Below, one piece after another: positions 44,701 through 53,110 of a stretch of 64,000 nucleotides of DNA. The stretch lies in NCBI RefSeq assembly GCF_026626635.1, contig NZ_JAPNKA010000001.1, forward strand, positions 1,488,001-1,552,000, in the 5' to 3' direction. Made by a program: the position numbers and the translations under genes. The notes under the pieces were generated by a model that ran no database searches, had not been told where the DNA came from, and worked only from the letters and a program-made list of their open reading frames with translations. The DNA comes from Archangium lansingense (GTDB taxonomy: Bacteria; Myxococcota; Myxococcia; Myxococcales; Myxococcaceae). Numbering within the stretch: the stretch's first letter is position 1; every line of letters begins with the position of its first letter.

Positions 44701-46294
44701 CCGCTTCCGCGGTGTCTCCGAGGCCAGCATTGGCTACTACGCCTCCTCCCCCACGAACTACCCCTCCGCGGTGACGCTCATGCCCCTGGGAGGTGGCGCC
44801 CTCACGCGGCTCGCCCCCACCGGCTTCTCGAGCACCACGGTGGACGCCGTGGCGCCCGGACTCCGGCCGGGCCACTACCTGCTGTCGTTCTCCGTCAACG
44901 GCATCACGGGTGGGAAGGTGGTCCGGCTCGATGCTGGCACGGTCACGGCTCCGGACGTGGCGTTCACCACGGCCGAGGACACGGCGGTTGCGGTGACGCT
45001 TGCGGGCACCAGCAGCCTAGGCCAGCCCCTCACCTACTCGGTCATCTCCAGCCCGGTGCGTGGCACGCTCTCCGGCACCGCGCCCAACCTGACCTACACC
45101 CCGGCGGCCGGCTACTACGGCAGCGACTCGTTCCAGTACCAGGTCTCCGATGGAACGGGTCTGGCCATTGGCACCATCTCGCTGATGGTGACGTCGGTGA
45201 ATGACGCGCCCGTGGCCAGGGACGTGTATGTCGTGGCCACCGCGGGCTCGCCCGTGGGGCTGACCCTGTCGGCCACGGATCCGGACGGCGACGTGCTCGC
45301 CTACCCGGTGGTGACGGCGCCCTCGTATGGGACGCTCTCCGGCACCGGCCCGGGCCTGACCTACACCCCCCAGAGCGGCTACGCGGGGCCGGACTCCTTC
45401 ACGTATCAGGCGACGGACGGGAACCTGAGCTCCGACGTGGTCACCGTGGCGATCACCGTCAACGCCGTGAATGTCCCCGTCGTGGCCACCGCGCTCTACG
45501 ACAGCGGCCTCAAGGTGCCCCGGTGCGCCAGCTCGGCCTCAAGCTGCGGCTCGGGCACGCTGCTCGATGGCCGGGGGCCTCTGGGTCCCGAGCCCAATCA
45601 GCCCAACACGCTCGGGGGCACGTGTCCGGACGGTACGAGCGGCACCTATCACTCCACTCCGTCGCTGGATCAGCTCAAGGTGTCCACGGTGGATGGCTCG
45701 CTTCTCGCGACGGGAAAGACGGTGAAGATCGAGGCGACGGTGTGGGCCTGGCTCACCGGAGGCCTGGATACCCTGGACCTGTACTACAGCCCCCGGACCA
45801 CCAGTCCGAGCTGGGTCCGCATTGGCACGTTCAATGTCCCCACGGCCGGTGCACAGGTGGTGACGGCGACGTACACCCTGCCGGCGACGGCGCTGGCCGG
45901 AAACCATGTCATCCGTGGACTGTTCCGCTATGGAGGCAGCCCGACCGGGGCGTGCATGAGCAACGCGTACACCGACCACGACGACCTGGTGTTCAACGTC
46001 GGGGCCGGGGATGCCAGTGCGCCCACCACGGCCCTGACCGCGCCCACCTCGGGAGAGGTGGTGGGCGGCTCCGTCAACCTCACCGCTACGGCCTCCGACA
46101 ACGTGGGCGTGACGAAGGTCGAGTTCTACGACGGAGCCAACCTCCTGGGCATCCGCACGGTGGCGCCCTACACGTACACCTGGAACACGGCCAGCGCGGC
46201 GAATGGCACGCACACGCTGACCTCGCGGGCCTATGACGCCGCGGGCAACGTGGGCACCTCGGCCGCCGTGACCGTCACCGTCGACAACGGGTGA
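41777..46294 (+). CDS. Large Kelch-repeat lipoprotein with Ig-like domains
   Basis: A 1,505-aa exported protein. Signal peptide with lipobox (ILLLSFFALVAC). Residues about 30-265 form an N-terminal globular region. Residues 265-960 hold many Kelch-like units, each with HTATLLPDGRVLVAGG and AELYDPATGTWSPTG. Then come two Ig/cadherin-like units ending ...SVNDAPVA and ...ITVNAV (about 1060-1240), a beta-sandwich region, and a final Ig-like unit (SVNLTATASDNVGVTKVEFY). Proteins of this kind are surface adhesins or binding proteins of myxobacteria. The stop at 46294 comes soon after this unit, 60 bp before IS91 debris, so a C-terminal truncation is possible. Confidence 0.85.
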   Translation: MHSFRPRILLLSFFALVACQSPLEPSSSDTPSTVQGWVQVGRSGDQQGTPPRSRPTLEALKDVRSREDDALALVQAYYPDLADGETAVPLEPEGALEVELPATEGQPMTLATRGHLFQVKALGVTGEQPTRRTVRGAAFYGPHHLWTPVGERTETHAGRWVTQRAEEYLVLPSGGQEHRARYDVSVPEGIVAVRDAQEYLEFLDANERPVLRMHYGVARDARGLSRQGETRLRGVVPTHREPARYALVDRTLSVELVLGLEGLSGPVVVDPGWSSTGAMAVARWNFATALLPNGKVLVAGGSNNSGYTATAELYDPASGSWSSAGSMSTVRADHTLSVLPNGKVLAAGGTTGGGSLATADVYDPATNTWTATGSMAVIRSKHTATVLPDGRVLIAGGFNGSNLSGAELYNPATGTWASTGNMPELHAQHIAVLLPNGKVLVAGGYGPSTTIITTAALYDPATGTWSSTGSMLNARRSPSGTLLPNGKVLVAGGYNSTASLSSAELYNPATGTWSATGSMTSPRAYCATALLPNGKVLAAGGNGTSNVALASTELYDSVTGTWTASTPLPLARTSPLATLLPDGRVLVVGGQGNGILKNADIFDPTSASQSQQIFLATAHASPTATLLRSGKVLVVGGRDATGNNAAPELVDPVNNSVSTTGAPVVSRNAHTATLLLDGSVLVTGGADSSGTTAFASAERYDPGTNAWIETGSLSTARSWHTATLLPDGRVLVAGGVDATGALVGSAELYDPATDTWSPTGALVQPREGHVALPLSNGKVLVTAGNGGAGVLGSAELYDPATGTWSLTGSLATARVGHTAVPLPTGQVLVAAGRDAAGTFLASAERYDPATGTWSAAGNLATARDNTSATLLLSGKVLVAGGRKDTAGTGLSSLELYDPKTNAWTVSSLTLVTSRGSHAAVLLPSGRALLLGGGSGGSLVTVATAYDDVGANEAWRPLLTQPELLTQGAAFTVTGTRFRGVSEASIGYYASSPTNYPSAVTLMPLGGGALTRLAPTGFSSTTVDAVAPGLRPGHYLLSFSVNGITGGKVVRLDAGTVTAPDVAFTTAEDTAVAVTLAGTSSLGQPLTYSVISSPVRGTLSGTAPNLTYTPAAGYYGSDSFQYQVSDGTGLAIGTISLMVTSVNDAPVARDVYVVATAGSPVGLTLSATDPDGDVLAYPVVTAPSYGTLSGTGPGLTYTPQSGYAGPDSFTYQATDGNLSSDVVTVAITVNAVNVPVVATALYDSGLKVPRCASSASSCGSGTLLDGRGPLGPEPNQPNTLGGTCPDGTSGTYHSTPSLDQLKVSTVDGSLLATGKTVKIEATVWAWLTGGLDTLDLYYSPRTTSPSWVRIGTFNVPTAGAQVVTATYTLPATALAGNHVIRGLFRYGGSPTGACMSNAYTDHDDLVFNVGAGDASAPTTALTAPTSGEVVGGSVNLTATASDNVGVTKVEFYDGANLLGIRTVAPYTYTWNTASAANGTHTLTSRAYDAAGNVGTSAAVTVTVDNG

Positions 46295-46357
46295 TGCCAC
46301 CCCGGGTCATCCGCTCCGCACCTGGCCCGCGCGTGGTGCGCGGCCTGGTGACGGAGT

Positions 46358-46454
46358 GTCGCGGGTGGAGTGGGCCGGGCTGCTGCGCAGGACGGAAAGC
46401 ACTGGACGTGTTCGCCTGTCCGCGGTGTGGAGGCAGGCGAAAGGTGCTGGCGGA
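46358..46454 (+). mobile_element. IS91 fragment with zinc motif
   Basis: Encodes [16 protein letters not shown] sequence and [17 protein letters not shown], the C-terminal zinc motif of the transposase in the correct frame. It is truncated on both sides; the next 80 bp (GPDFLTTTGDMAAQGYLNLS) show no recognisable origin. Confidence 0.75.
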
Positions 46455-46533
46455 AGGGCCCGGATTTCCTGACGACCACCGGCGACATGGCGGCCCAGGG
46501 CTATCTCAACCTCTCCGGCCCGGCGCCGATGGG

Positions 46534-47517
46534 TCACCCCCGGGTTCGTTCGAACCCGGCTCCGCGTCCGTAGACCCGCCGCCACATCGCGGGCGTCATG
46601 CCATGTGCCCGTCGGAAGGCCTTGCCGAAATGCACCGCGTCGGCAAAGCCTGTCGCCTCGGCGACCTGCTCCAGCGAGGCGGACGTCGTCACCATCATTT
46701 CCTGCGCGCGCTTGAGCCGGGCCTGCAGTTGCCATTGATACGGCGCTACGCCGGTGGAAGCCTTGAAGGCCCGGCTGAAGTGCGCTTGAGACAGGTCCAC
46801 CAGCGCGGCCAACCTCGACAACTCGACCCGCTCGGGCAGGCGCGATTCCAGGAAGTCGATGACCCGCCGCAACTGCCACGGCGCCAGCCCCTTGCGAGTC
46901 GCTGGGGTTTCTTCACGACGAGAACCCAACAAGGCGAAGATGGCGGCCGTCAGCCCGTCGCCGTAGAGCTGGGTGGAGGGGTCGTTGGTCTCCACCGCTC
47001 CGGCGAGCAGGCGCATCAGTGTCCAGAGACGGTCGTCGGCGAAGCGCAGGCGCGGCGCGGTCAGGGCGTCCGAGCTCAACACCTGCCCCAGGCGTTCACC
47101 CAACCTTGGCAGGTCGAAAGCGAGCACGACATCGCGCACCAGCCGGGAGTGGGCGCTGTAGCCCCACAGCGGCATGCCGGCGGGCATGATGTTCAACTGA
47201 CGGGGGACGTAGCCGATGGGACAGGGCCGCCCCGCGCGGAGGCGGGGCTCGCAGGGTTCCCCCACCTCCTCCAGCAGCGCGCTCAGTCGCGTGTGGTCAG
47301 CCAGGAACAAGGAGTGCTCGGTGGGGCCCGAACAGCGAATCTCGTTCACATCCGCGCAGACCCCGTTCCATTCCCGCCGAACCACGGCAGCGCAAACCAC
47401 ATTCTCAGGCAGCGGGCTCAGTCGCTCCGCGCGCGTCTCCACGACATCGTCCTCCTGAATCTCCCTGAAGGAGACGGACCTCAGGAGAACGATGTCAGCG
47501 GAATGGAGGAGTGACAT
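46534..47517 (-). CDS. AraC-family transcriptional regulator
   Basis: A 327-aa protein. The N-terminal two-thirds is an effector-sensing region without recognised ligands. The C-terminal 100 residues hold the two AraC helix-turn-helix motifs: RVELSRLAALVDLSQAHFSR and SLEQVAEATGFADAVHFGKA, followed by FRRAHGMTPAMWRR. The start is ATG 47517. It follows the isochorismatase-family gene on the same strand at 31 bp, so it may be co-transcribed with it and control it; no operator is evident. Confidence 0.9.
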   Translation of the reverse strand: MSLLHSADIVLLRSVSFREIQEDDVVETRAERLSPLPENVVCAAVVRREWNGVCADVNEIRCSGPTEHSLFLADHTRLSALLEEVGEPCEPRLRAGRPCPIGYVPRQLNIMPAGMPLWGYSAHSRLVRDVVLAFDLPRLGERLGQVLSSDALTAPRLRFADDRLWTLMRLLAGAVETNDPSTQLYGDGLTAAIFALLGSRREETPATRKGLAPWQLRRVIDFLESRLPERVELSRLAALVDLSQAHFSRAFKASTGVAPYQWQLQARLKRAQEMMVTTSASLEQVAEATGFADAVHFGKAFRRAHGMTPAMWRRVYGRGAGFERTRG

Positions 47518-47548
47518 CCCCCGAATAGGGGAGAGGAAGACAGCTCGC

Positions 47549-48214
47549 TCACATGCCCCGGCGGGTCCGACCCGCCAGCAGTTGCATCTCCCAGGCGTAG
47601 GCCACGGCGCTGCCGCCTCCATGGTCGCCGACGATGCTGGCGAGCGCGGCGGCACTGGCCTCGCGGGCCCAGTCGCGCTGCCACTCGGCGATGACCGCCA
47701 TCCAGGTGATGGGCGTCACGCCCGCCATCTGCATTCGCCGCACCGCCATGTCGTGCGCCTCGGCGCTGACGCCGCCCGAGGCGTCCGTGACCACGTAGAC
47801 CTCGAAGCCTTCACCTGCGGCCTGAATGGCGGGCATGGCGAGGCAGATCTCCGTCCATAGCGCGGCGAGCAGCAGCTTCTTCCGCCCGGTCTTCTTCACC
47901 GCGTCCACGACGCGGCTGTCCTCCCAGGTGTTGATGAAGGTGCGGTCGATGGGCTTCTGCTCGGGGAAGACGTCCTGCAGACCCTTGACGAGGTAGCCGC
48001 CGCGCTCCTCGATGACGGTGGTGAGGATGGTCGGCACGTTGAAGGCCTTGGCGCCCTTGGCCAGCCCAATCACGTTGTTCAGCACCATCGTCGGCTCGTG
48101 GCTGTGCAGGTTGGCGAACTGGTAGGGCTGATGGTCGATGAGAACCAGCACGGTGTTATCGGGCGTCAGCAGGGCATCGAGTCCGCGGTGGGAGGAGACA
48201 GGGGTCGAGCTCAT
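47549..48214 (-). CDS. Isochorismatase-family hydrolase
   Basis: A 221-aa cytoplasmic enzyme of the cysteine-hydrolase/isochorismatase fold. Asp is in VLVLIDHQPYQFANL and Lys is probably in KKTGRKKLLLAALWTEICLA, where the catalytic Cys lies (EICLAMPAIQAAGEGFEVYV); VVTDASGGVSAEAHDMAVRRM completes the pattern. The reaction is hydrolysis of an amide or enol-ether; the substrate is unknown. The start is ATG 48214 with GGAG about 10 bp upstream. It lies directly upstream of the AraC regulator. Confidence 0.88.
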   Translation of the reverse strand: MSSTPVSSHRGLDALLTPDNTVLVLIDHQPYQFANLHSHEPTMVLNNVIGLAKGAKAFNVPTILTTVIEERGGYLVKGLQDVFPEQKPIDRTFINTWEDSRVVDAVKKTGRKKLLLAALWTEICLAMPAIQAAGEGFEVYVVTDASGGVSAEAHDMAVRRMQMAGVTPITWMAVIAEWQRDWAREASAAALASIVGDHGGGSAVAYAWEMQLLAGRTRRGM

Positions 48215-48584
48215 GATGTGGAGACTCCGGGTGAGGGGGAGACGGGGAACGGCGAGGACAACGCGACCGGGCGAACGGACCGGCGACGTCATTGGGCCCG
48301 AATCCGTGGGAGAAAACACGGTACGGACCTGCGCTGTCTGGTCTGTTCCTGCTCTCGAATGGAGCCGGGTCCCGGTCCCCTGGCGAGCCGGCAGGAAGGC
48401 CAGCGCCGCCTGCCCCTCCACGGTCGGCCATCATGCCGTGCGGCCCTCTTGGGGCACACGCCGGCCCAGGCGGCCCTGATCTACAACTCTTGAGCAACGG
48501 AACTGCGGAGCCTCAACCCACGCGTGCGAATCGAACAGGTACAGGACGCCTCCCACGGCCTTCCGTTTGAACAACCCGAGCGCC

Positions 48585-48647
48585 TGGGAAGGTGTCAAAG
48601 GACTCGTTCAGGTATATTGCCTCCTACGAATCGTCCGACACCTCGGG
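48585..48647. repeat. REPIN-like repeat, full copy
   Basis: GGGAAGGTGTCAAAGGACTC GTTCAGGTATATTGCCTCCT and on to GTCCGACACCTCGGG. It lies in the 500-bp space between the isochorismatase and DoxX genes. From 48647 to 48716 the sequence is duplicated at 58745. Confidence 0.8.
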
Positions 48648-48716
48648 TCGGCACCGCCAGGCCAGCCGCGTCTCATCGCCACCCAGGCAGAGGTCCCCGC
48701 GGTCCTTGTACGAGCG

Positions 48717-49154
48717 TCACTTCGGGCGCTTCGACGCGCGATAGGCCGCCCACGCGCCGGTTGACCAGAGGGCACAGGCGACGAGGACGGGTTGGAAGAA
48801 GAGCCGGATGAACCGCGCCCTGTCGGTGTCGAGACCGAACGCGCTGATGCCGTTGGTGTACTGAGAGATGTTGCCCGGGAAGACGGCGACGAAGAACGCG
48901 GCCACCACCCACCCCACTTGAGTGCGCAGGCGGCGCGCGAAGAGGAGTGCCGCGCCGAGCACGAGCTCAACCACGCCCGAAGCGAGGACGACGAAGTCGG
49001 CGTCGAGTGGCACCCACTTCGGGACCTGGGCCAGGAACTCGGTACGGGCCCACGTGAGGTGGCCCGCCCCCGCGAGGAGCAAGGAGGCTCCCAGCCAGAG
49101 GCGTGCAATGGTTTTCAGGAGACTGGGCCGTGCCACTGCAACGTCTTGAGACAT
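48717..49154 (-). CDS. DoxX-family membrane protein
   Basis: A 145-aa inner-membrane protein with four hydrophobic segments: IARLWLGASLLLAGAGHLTW, FVVLASGVVELVLGAALLFA, VGWVVAAFFVAVFPGNISQY and LFFQPVLVACALWSTGAWAA. Length and order fit the small DoxX-like proteins; the function is not established. The start is ATG 49154 with GGAGG 6 bp upstream. Its C-terminal codons are duplicated at 58810-58988. Confidence 0.85.
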   Translation of the reverse strand: MSQDVAVARPSLLKTIARLWLGASLLLAGAGHLTWARTEFLAQVPKWVPLDADFVVLASGVVELVLGAALLFARRLRTQVGWVVAAFFVAVFPGNISQYTNGISAFGLDTDRARFIRLFFQPVLVACALWSTGAWAAYRASKRPK

Positions 49155-49215
49155 GAATCCTCCAAGGGAATTATGTTGTGCGCAATATAATAGTCCGCAA
49201 TGTTTTTTGAAGGGA
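49155..49215 (-). promoter_or_regulatory. AT-rich promoter/operator region of the DoxX gene
   Basis: Read on the minus strand: CATTGCGGACTATTATATTG CGCACAACATAATTCCC. ATTGCG occurs twice 16 bp apart, surrounding a TATTATA box. The low-GC patch and the direct repeat suggest a promoter covered by a regulator; no regulator gene is adjacent. Confidence 0.4.
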
Positions 49216-49223
49216 AACGAGGG

Positions 49224-49302
49224 GCTGGGGAAGGTGTCTGGGGAAGGTGTCAAAGGACTCGTACAGGCATATTGCCTCCTACGAATCGTCTGACACCTCG
49301 GC
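49224..49302. repeat. REPIN-like repeat, full copy plus half
   Basis: GGGGAAGGTGTCTGGGGAAG GTGTCAAAGGACTC to GACACCTCGG. It directly precedes IS91 sequence at 49306. Confidence 0.8.
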
Positions 49303-49305
49303 CCG

Positions 49306-49562
49306 GGCTCTGAAGCGGGCCCCGGCCCGGGGACCACCCCAGCAGGGGTGGTGCTGAACCTGGCGCAGCCGCTCTGTCAATACGCCCCAACTCCCTGCCT
49401 CTCTCCTCAATCGAAGGCGGCCAGGGCAGGGGTGTGCCCCAAGGGGTTGTACCGTCCCGTGTGCCGGCGCGGCGCGCGGCCTTGCTGGCCCCGGCAGCGG
49501 CCCTTCTCGGCCCCTCCGCTCCAGCCCTCACCCTCTACATGGCTTCTCTCCCGCCTATACGC
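49306..49562 (+). mobile_element. IS91 3' remnant
   Basis: From GGCTCTGAAGCGGGCCCC through the transposase stop and noncoding tail to CGCCTATACGCC. Its 5' side is cut at the REPIN; its 3' side abuts the truncated secreted-protein gene. Confidence 0.8.
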
Positions 49563-49778
49563 CTCGACGGTCCGGAACATGAAGGCTCCCTCGGCGGGGC
49601 CGCCCTTCTGGATCCGGAGTACGGCGGTGCGCGCATCCTTCTGACACATGGCGAGCGCGCCCCGATAGTCTCCGGCACGGGCCACGCTGGAGACCGCGAG
49701 AGAGGTGACGAGGATCAGGGGAAGGGGTTTCAAGGATGAAGTCCTCCTGTGTTTGAAAGAGGACAATGCCATTCCCAT
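49563..49778 (-). pseudogene. Truncated secreted protein
   Basis: About 70 codons from ATG 49778: a basic start, then the signal-like segment LKPLPLILVTSLAVSSVARA, then GDYRGALAMCQKDARTAVLR and KGGPAEGAFMFRTVE. Reading stops at the IS91 end (49562). The full protein is not recognisable. Confidence 0.6.
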
Positions 49779-49909
49779 GGGCGGACGGGCGAAGCTTCCT
49801 GAAGTCCTGAGAGGGAGGCGCAGGTGCGGAGGAGGCGAGCGCGGACTGGAGTAGGGTAGCCCATGCGTCTCCTGCAATGAGACCGCCCGGCACGCGTAGG
49901 GGGGTTGCC

Positions 49910-50878
49910 ATGAAAGCCATCGTCTGTCCCCGATACGGTTCTCCCGATGTCCTCCGGCTCGAGGAGGTCGACACGCCGGCCCCTCGCGACGACGAGGTCC
50001 TGATTGCCGTCCGGGCGGCGTCCGTGAACGCGGCCGACTGTCACCTCATGCGAGGGGAGCCGCTCATCATGCGTCTCGCGATGGGGCTGCGCGGCCCCAA
50101 GTACGCCATCCTCGGGGCGGATGTCGCGGGGCGGGTCGTCTCCGTCGGCAAGAACGTCACGCGGTTTCAGCCGGGCGACGAGATCTTCGGAGACATCTCC
50201 GACTGCGGCTTCGGCGCCTTCGCGGAGTACGTCTGTGCGCGCGAGGCGAAGCTGTTGCCGAAGCCGGCGAACCTGACCTTCGAGCAGGCCGCCGCCGTGC
50301 CCATGGCCGCCGTCACCGCGCTCGAGGGCCTCCGCGGCGCCGGAGGGCTTCAGGCGGGCCAGCGCGTCCTCATCCTTGGCGCGTCGGGCGGCGTGGGTTC
50401 GTTCGCCGTGCAGCTCGCCAAAGCCCTGGGAGCGGAGGTCACCGCGGTTTGCGGCACCGGGAAGCAGGACATGGTGCGCTCGCTCGGCGCCGACCACGTC
50501 ATCGACTACACCCGGGAGGACGTCACCCGGACCGGGCACCCGTACGACCTCATCCTCGACGCCGCAGCCTACCGCTCCATCTTCGACTTCAAGCGAACCC
50601 TGAGTCCCACGGGGACCTACGTCCTGGCCGGAGGCTCCACCGGGTCGCTCTTCCAGGCCATGCTCCTCGGCCCGCTGGTTTCGAGTTCGAAGGGCAGGAA
50701 GTTCCGCAACTACCTGTCGATGCCGAACCGGGAGCACCTGACCTTCGTCAAGGAACTCCTCGAGGCCGGCAAGGTCGTCCCGTTCATCGACCGGAGCTTC
50801 CCGCTGAGCGAGGTCCCCGACGCCATCCGGCATCTCGAGGCAAGACGCACGCGGGGGAAGGTGGTCATCACGAGTTGA
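49910..50878 (+). CDS. MDR-family NAD(P)-dependent oxidoreductase
   Basis: A 322-aa cytoplasmic medium-chain dehydrogenase/reductase of the quinone-oxidoreductase type. The N-terminal GroES-like domain (MKAIVCPRYGSPDVLRLEEV, AASVNAADCHLMRG) has no zinc ligands. The NAD(P) site is VLILGASGGVGSFAVQLAKA; the end DAIRHLEARRTRGKVVITS is typical. It probably reduces an enone or quinone. The start is ATG 49910 behind GGGGGG. It stands alone. Confidence 0.88.
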   Translation: MKAIVCPRYGSPDVLRLEEVDTPAPRDDEVLIAVRAASVNAADCHLMRGEPLIMRLAMGLRGPKYAILGADVAGRVVSVGKNVTRFQPGDEIFGDISDCGFGAFAEYVCAREAKLLPKPANLTFEQAAAVPMAAVTALEGLRGAGGLQAGQRVLILGASGGVGSFAVQLAKALGAEVTAVCGTGKQDMVRSLGADHVIDYTREDVTRTGHPYDLILDAAAYRSIFDFKRTLSPTGTYVLAGGSTGSLFQAMLLGPLVSSSKGRKFRNYLSMPNREHLTFVKELLEAGKVVPFIDRSFPLSEVPDAIRHLEARRTRGKVVITS

Positions 50879-51262
50879 CGGACAGGCCCGGGGCTCGCAC
50901 GGCTGCTCGGGCTCGGCTTCCCTCTCACGGTCGTCGTCGCCCCCTGCACTCCTCTTCAGTGCGCAACGCAGGGCGTGCGACGGCGCATGCGTGGGCCCTG
51001 TCGGCAGCCCTCGAATGGCGACAAGGAGACCTTCTGGCGGCTCGTCTCCGGCGAGGTCAGGACGTCACGGGCGTCCTCTCGTCGTGGAGCGAGAAGGTGA
51101 ATACCGATTTTCGGCATAAGCTACATTTTCACGACATTCTTTTTGATTTTGTTAAATGGCTTTTCCTTGAAAATCGGCATTTGATGATATCGGGCATGAC
51201 GGTGTGCGCGAACACCTGCTGGGAGGGGTTTTCCGTCAGCCCGGGAGTGGAACGCCTCCGTG
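50879..51262. other. Gene-free stretch with AT-rich inverted repeat
   Basis: No gene is supported. From about 51100 to 51190 the GC content drops sharply. CCGATTTTC at 51104-51112 and GAAAATCGG at 51169-51177 form a 9-bp inverted repeat around a T-rich loop. Confidence 0.45.
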
Positions 51263-51925
51263 CTACGGCGTGAAGAGCTCCGAGGAGGAGGAGGAGCCCA
51301 CATCGTTACGTCCGCCAGCCACCAGCACCTGGCCCGAGGGCAGCAGGGTGGCGGTATGGACCGCGCGGATGGAGCCCAGATCGGCGACGGGGACCAGGAG
51401 CCGGTGGTGGGGTCGTACAGCTCCGTCGAGGCGAAGTAGTAGCTGCCGGCGCGGCCGCCGGAGACGAGCACCTTGCCCGAGGGCAGCGGAGTGGCCGTGT
51501 GCGAAGAGCGGACGGCTCTCATGTTGCCCGCAGAAGACCAGGAGCCGGAGGCCGGGTCGTACAGCTCCGCCGTGGCGACGATGTCGCTGCTGGCGTCGCC
51601 GCCAGAGACGAGCACCTTGCTGGAAGGCAGCAGGGCGGTGGCGTGCTGGATGCGGGGGACGTCATGGTGCCGGTGAGGGACCAGGTCCCCTGGCTCGGGT
51701 CGAACAGCTCCGCCGTGGCGGTGACTCCCCGCGTGTTGAAGCTGCCCGTGGGAGCTGACCACGTGACGGTGGGGGTCTGTCCGTACGAATCGATGATTTG
51801 GATGCTCAGCGTGACCGGCTGTCCGCCACGAGTGCTGGTGGCGGATTGAGCGCCATGGGCGATGCGCAGCTCGTTGGAGCCGATGTAGCACGCGGTCAAT
51901 ACTCTGGGATGCCCGATGTTTTGTC
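51263..51925 (-). pseudogene. Kelch-repeat protein remnant, frameshifted
   Basis: Three frames give Kelch-type units: GGQPVTLSIQIIDSYGQTPT and TAELFDPSQGTWSLTGTM, then TALLPSSKVLVSGGDASSD, AELYDPASGSWSSAGNM and STELYDPTTGSWSP. At least two frame changes occur (near 51670 and 51370) and the 5' part is missing. It ends with SSSSSELFTP. It is related in design to the intact Kelch lipoprotein at 41777. Confidence 0.75.
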
Positions 51926-52150
51926 TTTGGGATGAGCTGCGTTCCATTCGACCTGGCCGGGGTGTTCCCCATGGTTGCAGCACGGTTTGATCTGGCTGCC
52001 GAGTCCTCGGAAGTAGCTCCAGTTTTCTTTGCCGCAGTGTCAGGAGTTGTTTATACTCCAACTGCCGTGCCCGTACCTGCCCGATATGTGGCAATGGCGG
52101 AGCCAAGGCTGACGTCGGACAGTGACAGATCAATCCAAAGAGGTGTCTTC

Positions 52151-52705
52151 GTGACAACGGATTTGCAGGCCAAGAAGTTCAACTACGTGTTCAGGTGGTT
52201 CGACCAGAATGGCGATGGATGGATCACCCAGGACGACATCGAGAAAATGGCCAGGCTGTTCACGGCCCTGGCTGACGAGACTGATCAGAAGAACAAGAGT
52301 GCGATGAATAAGGGTTTCATGAACTGGTGGAACCTCCTGCTGGAAGCCCGCGAGAACAAGGCGAGCGAGAAGATCGGGAAGCAGGAATTCATCCGCATCA
52401 TGGATGCTGTCGTGATCGCCCCGAAGAATTTCGAGATTGCCGTGGGCAACATCGTCGACGGGTTGCTGGGTGCTCTTGACCGCGACGGCAGTGGCAGCCT
52501 CTCGCGGGAAGAGTACGTGGGGATGTATAACGCGCTTGGAATCCCTCCGACCACCTCCACCGAGGCCTTCATGCGACTCGACCGGGACGGCGACGGCGAG
52601 ATCAGTCGTGCGGAGTTCCATCAGGCCCTCTTCGAGTACTACCTGAGTGCGGACCCGAACGCTCCCGGCAACTGGCTGCTGGGTCCCATGGATGTACTCG
52701 AGTAA
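52151..52705 (+). CDS. Calcium-binding EF-hand protein (calerythrin-like)
   Basis: A 184-aa cytoplasmic protein with three canonical EF-hand loops: DQNGDGWITQDD (near residue 16), DRDGSGSLSREE and DRDGDGEISRAE near the C-terminus. A fourth, degenerate hand probably lies near KIGKQEFIRIMDAV. This layout is like calerythrin/CabB-type bacterial sarcoplasmic-like Ca proteins, which buffer or sense calcium. Start: GTG 52151 with AGAGG 8 bp upstream; the frame open upstream has no similarity. It follows the Kelch remnant divergently. Confidence 0.85.
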   Translation: MTTDLQAKKFNYVFRWFDQNGDGWITQDDIEKMARLFTALADETDQKNKSAMNKGFMNWWNLLLEARENKASEKIGKQEFIRIMDAVVIAPKNFEIAVGNIVDGLLGALDRDGSGSLSREEYVGMYNALGIPPTTSTEAFMRLDRDGDGEISRAEFHQALFEYYLSADPNAPGNWLLGPMDVLE

Positions 52706-52747
52706 GTGCGAAACTCGATGACTTGCAACGGGGCGGGACGGGGGTGG

Positions 52748-52855
52748 CACGGCGGGATGACGACTCCCAACCATTCCGGGCGGTTGCGAGGTAAGGGCGC
52801 GATGCCGCTGGGAGTTTCGCACCGCCCGGCGCGGGTTCGATTCCCGCCGCCCCCA
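52748..52855 (+). repeat. T-arm-like dispersed repeat, copy 2
   Basis: A hairpin of GGGCGG-TTGCGA with TCGCACCGCCC, then GCGGGTTCGATTCCCGC and CGCCCCCA. Related to 12704-12816 (minus strand). GGGGGTG at about 52739 could pair with CGCCCCC, but no D-arm or anticodon arm fits. Confidence 0.5.
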
Positions 52856-52896
52856 CTGGATGGAGCAAGCCCACCCGCGCGGACCTGATGCAACTG

Positions 52897-52988
52897 CTCG
52901 ACCCTCTCTCCTCAGCGAGGGCGGCCAGGGCAGGGGTGTGCCCCAAGAGGTTGTACCGTCCCGTGTACCGGCGCGGCGCGCGGCCTTG
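52897..52988 (+). mobile_element. IS91 tail fragment
   Basis: TCTCCTCAGCGAGGGCGGCC to GGCGCGCGGCCTTGC, the middle of the noncoding tail. The usual CCTATACGC end is missing. It abuts the surface-protein fragment. Confidence 0.65.
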
Positions 52989-53055
52989 CGTGAGCGACGG
53001 CACGGCCGCGGGCACCTGGTTGCTCAAGGACATTCACCCGAGCACGAGCACGTGG
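52986..53055 (+). pseudogene. ELWxxDGT-repeat surface protein fragment
   Basis: Encodes VSDGTAAGTWLLKDIHPSTS, one unit of the ELWxxDGTxxGTxLVKDI repeat found in myxobacterial surface proteins. The fragment is enclosed between IS91 tail and REP sequence. Confidence 0.6.
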
Positions 53056-53057
53056 AG

Positions 53058-53103
53058 CCGGGGAAGGTGTCCGGGGAAGGTGTCAAAGGACTCGTACAGG
53101 CAT
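53058..53103. repeat. REP half-elements
   Basis: GGGGAAGGTGTCCGGGGAAG GTGTCAAAGGACTCGTACAG GCAT; left arms only, without the right half. Confidence 0.75.
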
Positions 53104-53110
53104 GCTCGAC

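Noticed and set aside
48405..48493. Tyrosine integrase C-terminus (ALLGHTPAQAALIYNS)
   Set aside because: Only about 15 residues resemble an integrase end; too short, and similar text arises from the IS91 tail in reverse.
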